From contig NZ_BDBS01000036.1 in the NCBI RefSeq assembly GCF_001613105.1, positions 56,817 through 120,816 of the forward strand: a DNA stretch of 64,000 nucleotides, written 5' to 3'. A model generated the notes under the pieces. It searched no databases. It was not told the origin of the DNA and saw only the letters and a list, made by a program, of their open reading frames with translations. The DNA comes from Nocardia pseudobrasiliensis NBRC 108224 (GTDB taxonomy: Bacteria > Actinomycetota > Actinomycetes > Mycobacteriales > Mycobacteriaceae). Shown here one piece after another: positions 15,719-23,922 of the stretch. Position 1 is the first letter of the stretch. The number at the start of each line of letters is the position of its first letter. Made by a program: the position numbers and the translations under genes.

Positions 15719-17329
15719 CTATTTCTCGATGTTCTCGAAGTCGAATTGCCCGTTCCAGGTGAGGGCGACATTGCGGACCTTGTCCGAGCGGCCCGCCTGA
15801 GCGACGTAGTCGAACAGCGGAATGCTCGGCATATCCCGCAGCAGCAGGGCCTGGGCCTGTCCCACCAGCCTGTAGGAATCGGCGTCGGTGGGCGCGGCCA
15901 GCGCGGCATCGATCAGACGGTCGAATTCCGGATTGACGTAGTTCGTGTTGTTGTAGCCGGCGGTGCTGACGAAGTTCGCGGTGAGGAATTGCAGCATGGT
16001 GGGGTAATCGCCCTGCCAGGCGTAACGGAATCCCTTGCCGATCGTCTTGTCCGTGATCGCGGATCGAATGTCCTTGAATGTCGGATACGGCGCGCCGACG
16101 ACATCGATGCCCAGCGTGTTCTTGATGCTGTTGGCCACCGCGTCGACCCACGCCTGGTGATCGCCATCGGAGTTGTAGGCGAACTGAAAGGTCCCCGACC
16201 ACGGCGAGATCGCATCGGCCTGGGCCCACAGCTTCTTGGCCGCGTCCGGGTTGAACTTCAGCTCGTCCGCCCCGGGCAGATTCGCGTCGAATCCGGGCAG
16301 CGTGCTGGCGGTGAAATCACGCGACGGAATGCGAGCGCCGTGGAAGATGTTGTCGCAGATCTGTTGTCGATTGACCGCCATCGACATCGCCTTGCGGCGC
16401 AGCACGCCTTCCTGTCCACCGAAGTGCGCCAGCGTCGGCTGCACGCCGAGCTGCTGGTTCTGCGCGGTCGGCTTGGTAATGGCGCGATCGCCGAGATCGG
16501 AGTGGAAGCTCGACAGCGCGCTGTTGGGAATGGTGTCGAGGGCGTCCAGGTGGCCCGCCTGCAAATCCGCGTACGCCGTGTCCATGGACTGGTACATCAC
16601 CAGTCGCAGCCCCTTGTTCTTGGCCGGACGAGCGCCCCGATAGTCCGGATTGGGCACCAGGTCGATCTTGACGTTGTGTTCCCAGGCTCCGGTGCGCGCG
16701 AATTTGTAGGGACCGTTGCCGATGGGATTCTCGCCGAACGCCTTGATATCGGTGAAGGCCACCGCGGGCAGCGGATAGAACGGCGACCAGCCGAGCGCGT
16801 TCTCGAAGTCGATCGACGGGCTGGTCAGTTCAACGGTGAAGGTATGGTCGTCGACCACCTTCAATCCCGACATCGTCTGCGCCGTAGGGTTTTTCGCGGC
16901 CACGGCGTCGTAGCCGACAACCGAGCCGAACACGTAGCCCTGGATCTGGGCGTTGGTGCTCAGCGCCGCGAAGTTCCACGCGTCGACGAACGATTTCGCC
17001 GTGACCTCGGTGCCGTCGGTGAACTTCCGGCCCGGCTCGAGGGTGATCCGGTAGTTCTTGCGATCCGACGTCTCGATCGACTTCGCCATGTCGTTGTGTG
17101 CCACACCATTGGCGTCGTAGTACTTCAGACCGGCGAATACGCGATCGAGCACGCGGCTGCCGTTGTTGTCATTGGGGTCCGCGGGCAGCAGTGGATTCTG
17201 CGGCTCGGCGAGGTTGGCGGTGACGATGCTCGCGTCGTCACCGCTGTCCGAGGATGAACACGCCGTCAGCGCGAGGCCGGCGGTCAGCAGCGCCGCGAGG
17301 GCGAGGGAGGTCACTCTGTCGAGTCTCAA
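15719..17329 (-). CDS. peptide/oligopeptide ABC transporter substrate-binding lipoprotein
   Basis: A 536-residue SBP family 5 protein. A TTG start at 17329 with GGAGA four to five bases upstream gives a short signal RLDRVTSLALAALLTAGL and lipobox LTAC with Cys24. The mature part has the family signatures EPQNPLLPADPNDNNG, RKFTDGTEVTAKSFVDAW, PIGNGPYKF, LRRKAMSMAVNRQQI and a C-terminal FDYVAQAGRS segment. It binds an oligopeptide or similar ligand outside the membrane. No permease or ATPase genes are beside it, so it is an orphan binding protein working with a transporter encoded elsewhere. Confidence 0.9.
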   Translation of the reverse strand: MRLDRVTSLALAALLTAGLALTACSSSDSGDDASIVTANLAEPQNPLLPADPNDNNGSRVLDRVFAGLKYYDANGVAHNDMAKSIETSDRKNYRITLEPGRKFTDGTEVTAKSFVDAWNFAALSTNAQIQGYVFGSVVGYDAVAAKNPTAQTMSGLKVVDDHTFTVELTSPSIDFENALGWSPFYPLPAVAFTDIKAFGENPIGNGPYKFARTGAWEHNVKIDLVPNPDYRGARPAKNKGLRLVMYQSMDTAYADLQAGHLDALDTIPNSALSSFHSDLGDRAITKPTAQNQQLGVQPTLAHFGGQEGVLRRKAMSMAVNRQQICDNIFHGARIPSRDFTASTLPGFDANLPGADELKFNPDAAKKLWAQADAISPWSGTFQFAYNSDGDHQAWVDAVANSIKNTLGIDVVGAPYPTFKDIRSAITDKTIGKGFRYAWQGDYPTMLQFLTANFVSTAGYNNTNYVNPEFDRLIDAALAAPTDADSYRLVGQAQALLLRDMPSIPLFDYVAQAGRSDKVRNVALTWNGQFDFENIEK

Positions 17330-17544
17330 CGGGTTCTCCGATCGAGAGGCAGGCCCGCGACGATCCGCGTGGGGTTCCCTCGGACAGTAGTCAATTCGGA
17401 CATTCCCAGCGGCGAATCGACCGATCGAATTCGTCATGGGCACAAGAGATTGCGGCTGGGGGTGGCGTTCGTCTCATTCGTAAAGGGTGCGGATCCGGGG
17501 TTCGCCGTAGTCGGATGTCGGTGGGTTCGGGCACGATGGGCGCC

Positions 17545-19626
17545 ATGACTACCGACCTGCGAGGATCTGCCGAGGAGCTGCTGCGCGAGCTGGCCGGGCC
17601 GGGTGCGCGGTTGCGGGAGGATCAGTGGACCGCCATCGAGGCGCTGGTGGTGGGGCGGCGGCGGGCGCTGGTGGTGCAGCGCACCGGCTGGGGTAAGTCG
17701 GCGGTGTATTTCATTTCCGCCAAACTGTTGCGGGCGCAGGGGCGGGGGCCGACGGTGATCGTCTCGCCACTGCTGGCGTTGATGCGCAACCAGGTGGCGG
17801 CGGCGCAGCGGGCGGGAGTCGTTGCGGCGACGATCAATTCGGGCAATATCACCGAGTGGGACGAGATCCACGCGCGGGTGGCGGCCGGGGAGATCGATGT
17901 GCTGCTGGTGAGCCCCGAGCGGCTGAACAATCCCGACTTCCGCGATTCGGTCCTGCCCAAACTGGCCGCCGACGCCGGACTGGTGGTCATCGACGAGGCG
18001 CACTGCGTGTCGGACTGGGGTCATGATTTCCGGCCGGACTATCGCCGCATTCGAACCCTGATCGCCGACCTCGGCAGCGATATCCCGGTATTGGCGACCA
18101 CGGCGACCGCCAATGATCGCGTGGTCGCCGACGTCGCGGGTCAGATCGGTCTGGGTCGCGACGATGCCCTGGTGTTGCGCGGCACGCTGGATCGCGAGTC
18201 GCTGCACATGTCGGTGTTGCGCCTGGACGATGCCGTGCAGCGCACCGCCTGGCTGAGCCGATATCTGCACGAGTTGCCCGGCTCGGGAATCATCTACACC
18301 CTCACCGTCGCCGCGGCCCACGATCTGGCCGATGTCCTTGCCTCGCACGGTCATCGGGTGTCCGCCTACACCGGCCAGACCGATCCCGCCGAACGCGAGG
18401 CGCTGGAGACGGCCCTGCTGGACAACGAGGTGAAGGCGCTCGTGGCCACGTCGGCGCTGGGCATGGGTTTCGACAAACCCGACCTCGGCTTCGTCGTACA
18501 TGTCGGCGCGCCCTCCTCCCCCATCGCCTACTACCAGCAGGTGGGCCGCGCGGGCCGCGGCACCGAACGCGCGGAAGTGGTCCTGCTGCCAGGCCCGGAG
18601 GACCGCCGGATCTGGAGCTACTTCGCCTCGGTGGCCTTCCCGCGCGAACCGGCCGTGCGAGCGGTTCTCGATGCCCTCGACCGCGACCGCCCGCTGTCGA
18701 CGATCGCCCTGGAACCGCTGGTGGAGCTCAACCGCTCGCGGCTCGAGATGGTGCTCAAGGTCCTCGACGTCGACGGCGCGGTACGCAGGGTGCGCGGCGG
18801 CTGGCTGGCCACCGGCGAGCCCTGGGACTACGAGTCCGAACGCTACGAGCGTCTCGCCGCCGCCCGCGAGGCCGAGCAGCAGGCCATGCTCGACTATCAG
18901 ACGACCACCGAATGCCGGATGAACTTCCTGCGCCGCCAACTCGACGACCCGGGCCTGACCGAGCAGGGCTGCGGCCGCTGCGACAATTGCACCGGCCTGC
19001 GCCCCGACGCCGCGGTGAACCAGGACGATCTGGCGGCCATCCGTACCCGCCTGGACCGCCCCGGCATCGATCTGTCTCCTCGCAAACAGTGGCCGACCGG
19101 TATGGCCAAATTGGGAATCCCCTTGTCGGGCAAGATAACCGACGGCCCCGAAACCGGCCGGGTCCTGGGCCGCCTCAGCGATCTCGGCTGGGGTTCCCGC
19201 CTGCGCGCCCTGCTCGACGGCCCCGACGGCCCGCTGCCGGACGCCGTCTTCGACGCCTGCATAGCCGTCCTCCGCGACTGGAACTGGAGCCACCGCCCCA
19301 CCTCGGTCATCGCCATGTCCTCCCCCACCCACCCCATCCTCACCGCCGACCTGGCCACCCGCCTGGCCAAGGTCGGCCGCCTCCAAGACCTCGGCACCCT
19401 CCACCCCCGCCCCGGTCGGCCGCCGGTCTCGGCCGCCAACTCCGCCCACCGAGTAGCGGCCCTGTTCGACTCCTGGCAACCCCCCGCCCTTCCACCCCTG
19501 GACGCCCCAATCCTGTTGGTAGACACCCTCACCGACACCGGCTGGACCCTCACCCTCGCCGCCCGCACCCTCCGAGAAGCAGGCGCCCCCGCAGTCCTCC
19601 CCTTCGCCCTGGCCACCCCGACCTGA
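17545..19626 (+). CDS. recQ: RecQ-family ATP-dependent DNA helicase with C-terminal phosphoribosyltransferase-like domain
   Basis: A 693-residue helicase. Residues 1-340 form the two RecA-like domains: LREDQWTAIEALV (motif 0), QRTGWGKS (Walker A, residues 45-52), DEAH at 150-153, ATTATA, VATSALGMGFDKP and QQVGRAGRG (motif VI). The RQC zinc site is present as TTECRMNFLRR followed by GCGRCDNC. Beyond about residue 480 it lacks an HRDC domain and instead ends with a region containing ILLVDTLTDTGWTLTLAARTL, the PRPP-loop signature of type I phosphoribosyltransferases. This RecQ-PRTase layout is common in actinobacteria; its purpose is unknown. An ATG nine bases upstream (17536) is an alternative start. 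Confidence 0.88.
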   Translation: MTTDLRGSAEELLRELAGPGARLREDQWTAIEALVVGRRRALVVQRTGWGKSAVYFISAKLLRAQGRGPTVIVSPLLALMRNQVAAAQRAGVVAATINSGNITEWDEIHARVAAGEIDVLLVSPERLNNPDFRDSVLPKLAADAGLVVIDEAHCVSDWGHDFRPDYRRIRTLIADLGSDIPVLATTATANDRVVADVAGQIGLGRDDALVLRGTLDRESLHMSVLRLDDAVQRTAWLSRYLHELPGSGIIYTLTVAAAHDLADVLASHGHRVSAYTGQTDPAEREALETALLDNEVKALVATSALGMGFDKPDLGFVVHVGAPSSPIAYYQQVGRAGRGTERAEVVLLPGPEDRRIWSYFASVAFPREPAVRAVLDALDRDRPLSTIALEPLVELNRSRLEMVLKVLDVDGAVRRVRGGWLATGEPWDYESERYERLAAAREAEQQAMLDYQTTTECRMNFLRRQLDDPGLTEQGCGRCDNCTGLRPDAAVNQDDLAAIRTRLDRPGIDLSPRKQWPTGMAKLGIPLSGKITDGPETGRVLGRLSDLGWGSRLRALLDGPDGPLPDAVFDACIAVLRDWNWSHRPTSVIAMSSPTHPILTADLATRLAKVGRLQDLGTLHPRPGRPPVSAANSAHRVAALFDSWQPPALPPLDAPILLVDTLTDTGWTLTLAARTLREAGAPAVLPFALATPT

Positions 19627-19738
19627 CAATTTCGCAGCGCCGCCATGGATTCCGCGGCGCGGCCCCCGAGACCAAATTCGCGCCCATCCGGCCGCAAGAC
19701 ACCACCCGCGCCAGCCGGTTCTGCGGTCTCGGGGTCTG

Positions 19739-19939
19739 CTCGAGTTTCTCGACGGACTCGCCGCCGACTTCCGCGGCTGGACCGGCGAACGAATCTGGCG
19801 CACCAATCACCTGACGCTCGACGCCAGCTTCGGTTCCGGCGGACATATCCAACTGGATTGGACACTGTGTCCCACAACGATTTCCCCGCCTTGGCGAACC
19901 ACTGTGACGACCTGCATCGAAGCAGGCGAACCTGTATAG
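19739..19939 (+). pseudogene. C-terminal remnant resembling DUF6228 proteins
   Basis: A 66-codon reading frame gives LEFLDGLAADFRGWTGERIW and continues through a beta-rich stretch with FGSGGHIQLDW and WRTTVTTCIEAGEPV before a TAG. The pattern FLxxLAADFRGW followed by two antiparallel strands resembles the C-terminal half of DUF6228 proteins, small immunity-like actinobacterial proteins. No start codon or N-terminal half is found, so it is a fragment. Confidence 0.45.
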
Positions 19940-19978
19940 CTTCGGCTCGGAACCCCATGGGACGCAGGGGCATCGACA

Positions 19979-20716
19979 ATGGCGGGTATGGAACGGGTTG
20001 AGGTCGTCGTCGCGCATCATGAGCGCGCTACTCTGCGCGTCGGCGAGGTATTCCTGAAGATCGACACCGATCAGGCCAATACCGATGTCGAGGTCGAGGC
20101 GATGGCCTTGGCGCCGATCCCGACGCCGAAGGTTCTGTGGCGCAAGCCGCCCGTGCTCGCGCTCGCCGCCCTCCCGGGAACGGCACTGGGTCGCCTCGGC
20201 GAGCCGTCGACCGCGTCGTCGGCGGCCTGGGCCGCGGCGGGCGCGGCCGCGCGCGAACTGCATGCCGCACCGCTGCCGCCCTGGCCGGGGCGCGGCCTCG
20301 ACGAGACCGCATCGCGTCTGGAGCGCGAATGCGAATGGCTTGTCACCAATAACGTCCTGGCCGCCGATGTGGTCGCACGCAATCGCCGCGTCGCCGAGGC
20401 CGCGCTACGGCCGTGGGCACCGGCCTTCATCCACGGCGATCTGCAGGTCGCCCACGTATTCGTCGACGGCGACGAGGTCACCGGCGTGGTCGACTGGTCC
20501 GAGGCCGCCCCGGGCGATGCCCTGTTCGACCTCGCCACCCTGACGCTCGGCCACAGCGAACACCTGCCCGATGTCCTCGCCGGTTACGGCGAAGACGTCG
20601 ACCTCGACGTGATCCATGCGTGGTGGTCGCTGCGAAGCCTGCGCGCGATCCGCTGGCTGGTCGACCACGGCTTCGACCCGGCGCCCGAGATCGCCGTACT
20701 GAAATCTCGATTGTGA
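19979..20716 (+). CDS. aminoglycoside phosphotransferase-fold kinase
   Basis: A 245-residue APH-fold protein (ATG 19979; ATG 19988 is an alternative). The N-lobe VFLKIDTDQANTDVEVEAMAL carries the ATP Lys; the catalytic loop reads FIHGDLQVAHVFVD and the metal-binding motif VVDWSEAAPGDALFDLA. In canonical APH enzymes the loop is HGDxxxxN; here the Asn position is His, a change seen in some environmental members. Probably a small-molecule kinase of unknown substrate; resistance cannot be claimed. Convergent with the methyltransferase gene, one base apart. Confidence 0.8.
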   Translation: MAGMERVEVVVAHHERATLRVGEVFLKIDTDQANTDVEVEAMALAPIPTPKVLWRKPPVLALAALPGTALGRLGEPSTASSAAWAAAGAAARELHAAPLPPWPGRGLDETASRLERECEWLVTNNVLAADVVARNRRVAEAALRPWAPAFIHGDLQVAHVFVDGDEVTGVVDWSEAAPGDALFDLATLTLGHSEHLPDVLAGYGEDVDLDVIHAWWSLRSLRAIRWLVDHGFDPAPEIAVLKSRL

Positions 20717-20717
20717 G

Positions 20718-21581
20718 TCAGCGACTAGCACGCAGTACGCGGCTCGCACGCAGGGCACGCTGTGCTTCGCCCTCGATTCCCGTGGGCCCGTCGAGGTAGC
20801 GGGCGATGAGATCCGGGGCGGAATGGTCCTCGATGTCGGTGAAACCGAGCGCGTGCAGCCGAGCGGCCATGTCATGGGGTGTGAAGTAGCTGAAAAAGGG
20901 TTCGCCCGCGGCGGCCAGCCGATCCGCGCGGGCTCGCAGTTGCACACGGTCCTCGTCGGTGTCGCCGGGCTGAAGGTAGTCGAAGATCACCTCGACCGGC
21001 CGGGCCTGACCGGCGATGTATTCGAGGGTGACGCGAGCGGCGTCCGGGGTCAGATAGAAGACGACACCCAGCCACACGAACACCGCCGGGTCGCCGCGAT
21101 CGAATCCCGCCGCCTCCAAACCCGCTGCCAGGGTGCGAGTTTCGAAGTCGACCGGCACGAAGGCCAACGTATCCGGGCGGTCGATCCCGGCCGCGGCGAG
21201 GCGTTCGCGTTTCCACGCCTGGGTGGCGGGATGGTCGACCTCGTAGACGCGCACATCCGGACGCGCATTGCGGTAGGCGAAGGTATCCAGGCCCGCGCCC
21301 AGGATCACGACCTGCCGCACGCCCGCGGCGACGGACGCGGCCACGCGGTCCTCGGCGAAGCGGGCGCGCGTGGCGAAGAACAACCGGCGCGAGCGGTCGG
21401 CGACGGCGTTGACCGGGTGATCGGTTGTGGGCGTGCCCAGTTCGATCAATTGAGCTGGGGTGACGCCGAGCAGTGACGCCGCCAAGGGGTCGATGAAGAT
21501 CCGTGGTCGATCAGCGATCTGGTGATACGCCCGGGCGTACGCGGTGACCAGCGCTGTCCGGCTCGGTCCGTCATCCTCCAT
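20718..21581 (-). CDS. class I SAM-dependent methyltransferase, TIGR00027/PPM1-like
   Basis: A 287-residue member of the mycobacterial-type putative O-methyltransferase family (TIGR00027, Pfam LCM). Landmarks are YHQIADRPRIFIDPLAASLLG, TRARFAEDRVAASVAAGVRQVVILGAGLDTFAYR with the SAM-binding GAGLDT, VYEVDHPATQ, and VFVWLGVVFYLTPD. Members are abundant in Nocardia and mycobacteria and tailor polyketides or lipids; the substrate is unknown. ATG 21581 (MEDDGPSRTAL) was chosen; ATG 21599 is possible. Confidence 0.85.
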   Translation of the reverse strand: MEDDGPSRTALVTAYARAYHQIADRPRIFIDPLAASLLGVTPAQLIELGTPTTDHPVNAVADRSRRLFFATRARFAEDRVAASVAAGVRQVVILGAGLDTFAYRNARPDVRVYEVDHPATQAWKRERLAAAGIDRPDTLAFVPVDFETRTLAAGLEAAGFDRGDPAVFVWLGVVFYLTPDAARVTLEYIAGQARPVEVIFDYLQPGDTDEDRVQLRARADRLAAAGEPFFSYFTPHDMAARLHALGFTDIEDHSAPDLIARYLDGPTGIEGEAQRALRASRVLRASR

Positions 21582-21704
21582 ATCCGAGAACCTACCCATA
21601 GATGCGGCATGGGCGCTGTGAGCCCACTCACCCACGGCACAGACCCTCTCGCACCGGTCCTCAGCGTTCGGCGACAGCCCGCTCATAGGCTCTCAATACC
21701 GTAA

Positions 21705-21821
21705 CTGTTCGAGCGCATCATCAATGCCGCAGCCGAGGCGGCCCCGGGAATTCGCTTCTGCTTCAGCACGTCCCCCGAGACCACCCTCGACGCCCTCCGG
21801 CGAGTGCACGGTCGTTCCTAA
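21705..21821 (+). pseudogene. short C-terminal remnant, possibly of a PLP aminotransferase
   Basis: 38 codons plus TAA read LFERIINAAAEAAPGIRF and CFSTSPETTLDALRRVHGRS. The RFxFSTSPETTLDALRR pattern resembles the last strand and helix of fold-type I aminotransferases, but it is too short to be sure. No start or upstream coding part. It overlaps the last 4 bp of aztD on the other strand. Confidence 0.3.
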
Positions 21822-22981
21822 TTCGTTGTCACACCGCTGAGTTCATTGGGACTGTCGGGCAGGGTGACGGAGGCGAGCGTGGCGCCGGTCGTCAGGTCGA
21901 GACGGCGCACCGTCTTCGCGGCGGGGTCGGAGACGTAGATGTCGTTGCCGCGCACGAAGATCGCCGGACGCGCGTCCTGCCAGCGCAGCGATTCCTCCCA
22001 GGGCCCGGAGACCGGGATCGTCCGTACGACCGCACCCGCCGCCGGGTCGATGACATGGATTCGGCCGTCGGTGCCGAGCACCAGTGCCTCACCCTGCGGA
22101 CCGCGCGCGAGGGAGCGGAAGGTATAGCTCGTGCCGAGGTTCACCAAGCGCAGGGTGGCGTCGGCGGTATCGATCAATGAGACCTGTTGCGAACGTTCGA
22201 GTTCGGCGTCTCGGTCCTGTTTGTAGTCGCCGAGGGCCACCGTCGAAAGGTCACTACCGGCCTGATTGCCGATGCGCCCGTATGGCGTTGGGCTCGCCAC
22301 TTTGGTGATGACACCATTGCGATAGACGAGAGCGCCGGTCTGACAACCGATTACGACGGCCTCGCCCCGCACGGTGGATTCGCCGTGCACGCCGGGGCAG
22401 TCCTCGTTGCGTGCGATCTCCCGGCGGTCCCTGTCGAGTACGACGATGCCGGTGCGCTGCTGCGCGGTACCGAGGGTGACCACGAGTTCACCGGTGGACA
22501 ATCGGATCGCCACCCCGTGATGCGGTGCGGCGGCGCGATACACCTCGGTCTCGGGCGCGCCGCGATCGAGCTGTCGCGGATCGAAGACGGTGACCTCGCC
22601 GCTGCCGTCGGCGAACAGCACCGTGCGCCCGCCGTGGCGCACCACATGTCCCGGCTCGACCGCCGCGATCGTGGTGTCGGTCAGCTCGCCGTGCACCGCG
22701 TCGAGCACGCGGAAGCCGTCCTTGGTCGACACCATGAGGTGATGATCGTCCCCGGCCGGATTGAGCCGATTGAAGCCCGCCAGCTTCACCTCCCCGGACA
22801 GGGCGAGCGACTTCCCGTCCAGCAGATGGATGCCGCCGTCGTAGGTCACCGCGACGGGGTCGACGATCGCCGCGCGCGCGGAATCGTGTCCCGCGGTCGA
22901 ATCCTGTGTGCCACAGCCACTCAGGGCCACCACCGACGCGAGCATGCCGGATAAGGCCGCGGCTCGGTTGGTCATCCGCAT
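21818..22981 (-). CDS. aztD: zinc metallochaperone AztD, lipoprotein beta-propeller
   Basis: A 387-residue protein; ATG 22981 has GGAG seven bases upstream and gives the signal RMTNRAAALSGMLASVVALSGC with lipobox cysteine 23. A GTG at 23017 overlapping the aztC stop is the alternative start. The mature part is a WD/PQQ-like propeller with repeated blades such as DGGIHLLDGKSLALSG, HVVRHGGRTVLFADGSGEVTVFDP, HHGVAIRLSTGELVVTLG and DGRIHVIDPAAGAVV. AztD proteins store periplasmic zinc and hand it to AztC. It is the last gene of the aztB-aztC-aztD operon and the second AztD-like domain in the locus. Confidence 0.85.
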   Translation of the reverse strand: MRMTNRAAALSGMLASVVALSGCGTQDSTAGHDSARAAIVDPVAVTYDGGIHLLDGKSLALSGEVKLAGFNRLNPAGDDHHLMVSTKDGFRVLDAVHGELTDTTIAAVEPGHVVRHGGRTVLFADGSGEVTVFDPRQLDRGAPETEVYRAAAPHHGVAIRLSTGELVVTLGTAQQRTGIVVLDRDRREIARNEDCPGVHGESTVRGEAVVIGCQTGALVYRNGVITKVASPTPYGRIGNQAGSDLSTVALGDYKQDRDAELERSQQVSLIDTADATLRLVNLGTSYTFRSLARGPQGEALVLGTDGRIHVIDPAAGAVVRTIPVSGPWEESLRWQDARPAIFVRGNDIYVSDPAAKTVRRLDLTTGATLASVTLPDSPNELSGVTTN

Positions 22982-23013
22982 ATGGTTCTCCATTCCTTTT
23001 GTGCGAAAAGCGA

Positions 23014-23922
23014 TCACGATGTCATCAGGCCACCCACGACGGCCTCGGTATCGGCGCGCATCATGGCCGCATAGGTGGGTGCGCCGCCGTCGGCGGCGGT
23101 CAGCGATTCGGAGTACAGGCCGATCACCCGAATGCGCAGACCCGCCTGTTCGGCGAGTACCCGGGCGAGCCGGTCGGGCTGAGAGGCATCGGCGAAGATC
23201 GCGGGTACCCCGGCGGCGCGGACGGTTTCGGCCAACTCGGCCAGATCGGCCGCGCTCGGCGAGGCGAGGGTGGTGCCGCTGGGAACGACCGCCCCGATCA
23301 CCTCGAAGCCGAAACGCTGTGCCAGATACCCGAAGACGTGGTGGTTGGTCACCAGTTTGCGGCGTTCGGCGGGCACGGCGGCGAATCGTTCGGTCATCCA
23401 GTCGGTGAGGCCGCGCAACTCGGCCAGATACCGGGAGGTGTTGGCGCGCACGGCATTCGCGTCGACGCCCGGAATACCGGCGATCCGATCGCCGATGGTC
23501 TGCACCGCGCGCTGCGCCCGTACCGGGTCGGTCCAGAAGTGTGGATCCGGTCCGCCTCGCTCGAGGCCGCGATAGGCGATCGGATCGACCCGCTCACCCA
23601 CCGCCAGCGTCGCGACCCCGGCGTCCTCGGCCGAGCGGATGTGCCGTCGAATTCCCTCCTCGAGTCCGAGTCCGTTGTGCACCAGCAGATCCGCCCGCTC
23701 GATCCGCGCGGCCGTCCGAGCCGAGATCGCGAACTGGTGCGGATCGGCGTTCGGCGGCATCAGCACGGTCACCTCGGCGCTGTCGCCCACCACGGCACGG
23801 GTGAGGTCGCCGAGGATATTGGTGGTGACGACGATGTGGGCGCGGCCGTCGTCGCGCGCGGCACACGCGGGCGCGAGCGTCAGCAGGAGTATCAGAACCC
23901 ACGCGCGGGCCGAGGAGATCAT
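23014..23922 (-). CDS. aztC: zinc ABC transporter substrate-binding lipoprotein AztC
   Basis: A 302-residue cluster A-I binding protein. Signal MISSARAWVLILLLTLAPAC gives lipobox Cys20. Zinc ligands are visible as ADPHQF (His62), PDPHFW (His128), TNHHVFGYLAQRFGF (His194/195) and an acidic residue in FADASQPD. The long His-rich loop of ZnuA is absent, as expected for the AztC class that relies on AztD for loading. Start ATG overlaps the stop of the upstream permease-AztD fusion as ATGA, and its own stop is followed closely by aztD, so the three are one operon. Confidence 0.9.
   Translation of the reverse strand: MISSARAWVLILLLTLAPACAARDDGRAHIVVTTNILGDLTRAVVGDSAEVTVLMPPNADPHQFAISARTAARIERADLLVHNGLGLEEGIRRHIRSAEDAGVATLAVGERVDPIAYRGLERGGPDPHFWTDPVRAQRAVQTIGDRIAGIPGVDANAVRANTSRYLAELRGLTDWMTERFAAVPAERRKLVTNHHVFGYLAQRFGFEVIGAVVPSGTTLASPSAADLAELAETVRAAGVPAIFADASQPDRLARVLAEQAGLRIRVIGLYSESLTAADGGAPTYAAMMRADTEAVVGGLMTS

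Noticed and set aside
17434..19806. Long minus-strand open frame (about 790 codons) opposite recQ
   Set aside because: It is the antisense shadow of recQ; GC-rich codon bias leaves antisense frames open, and its sequence is Gly/Arg-rich without any domain.
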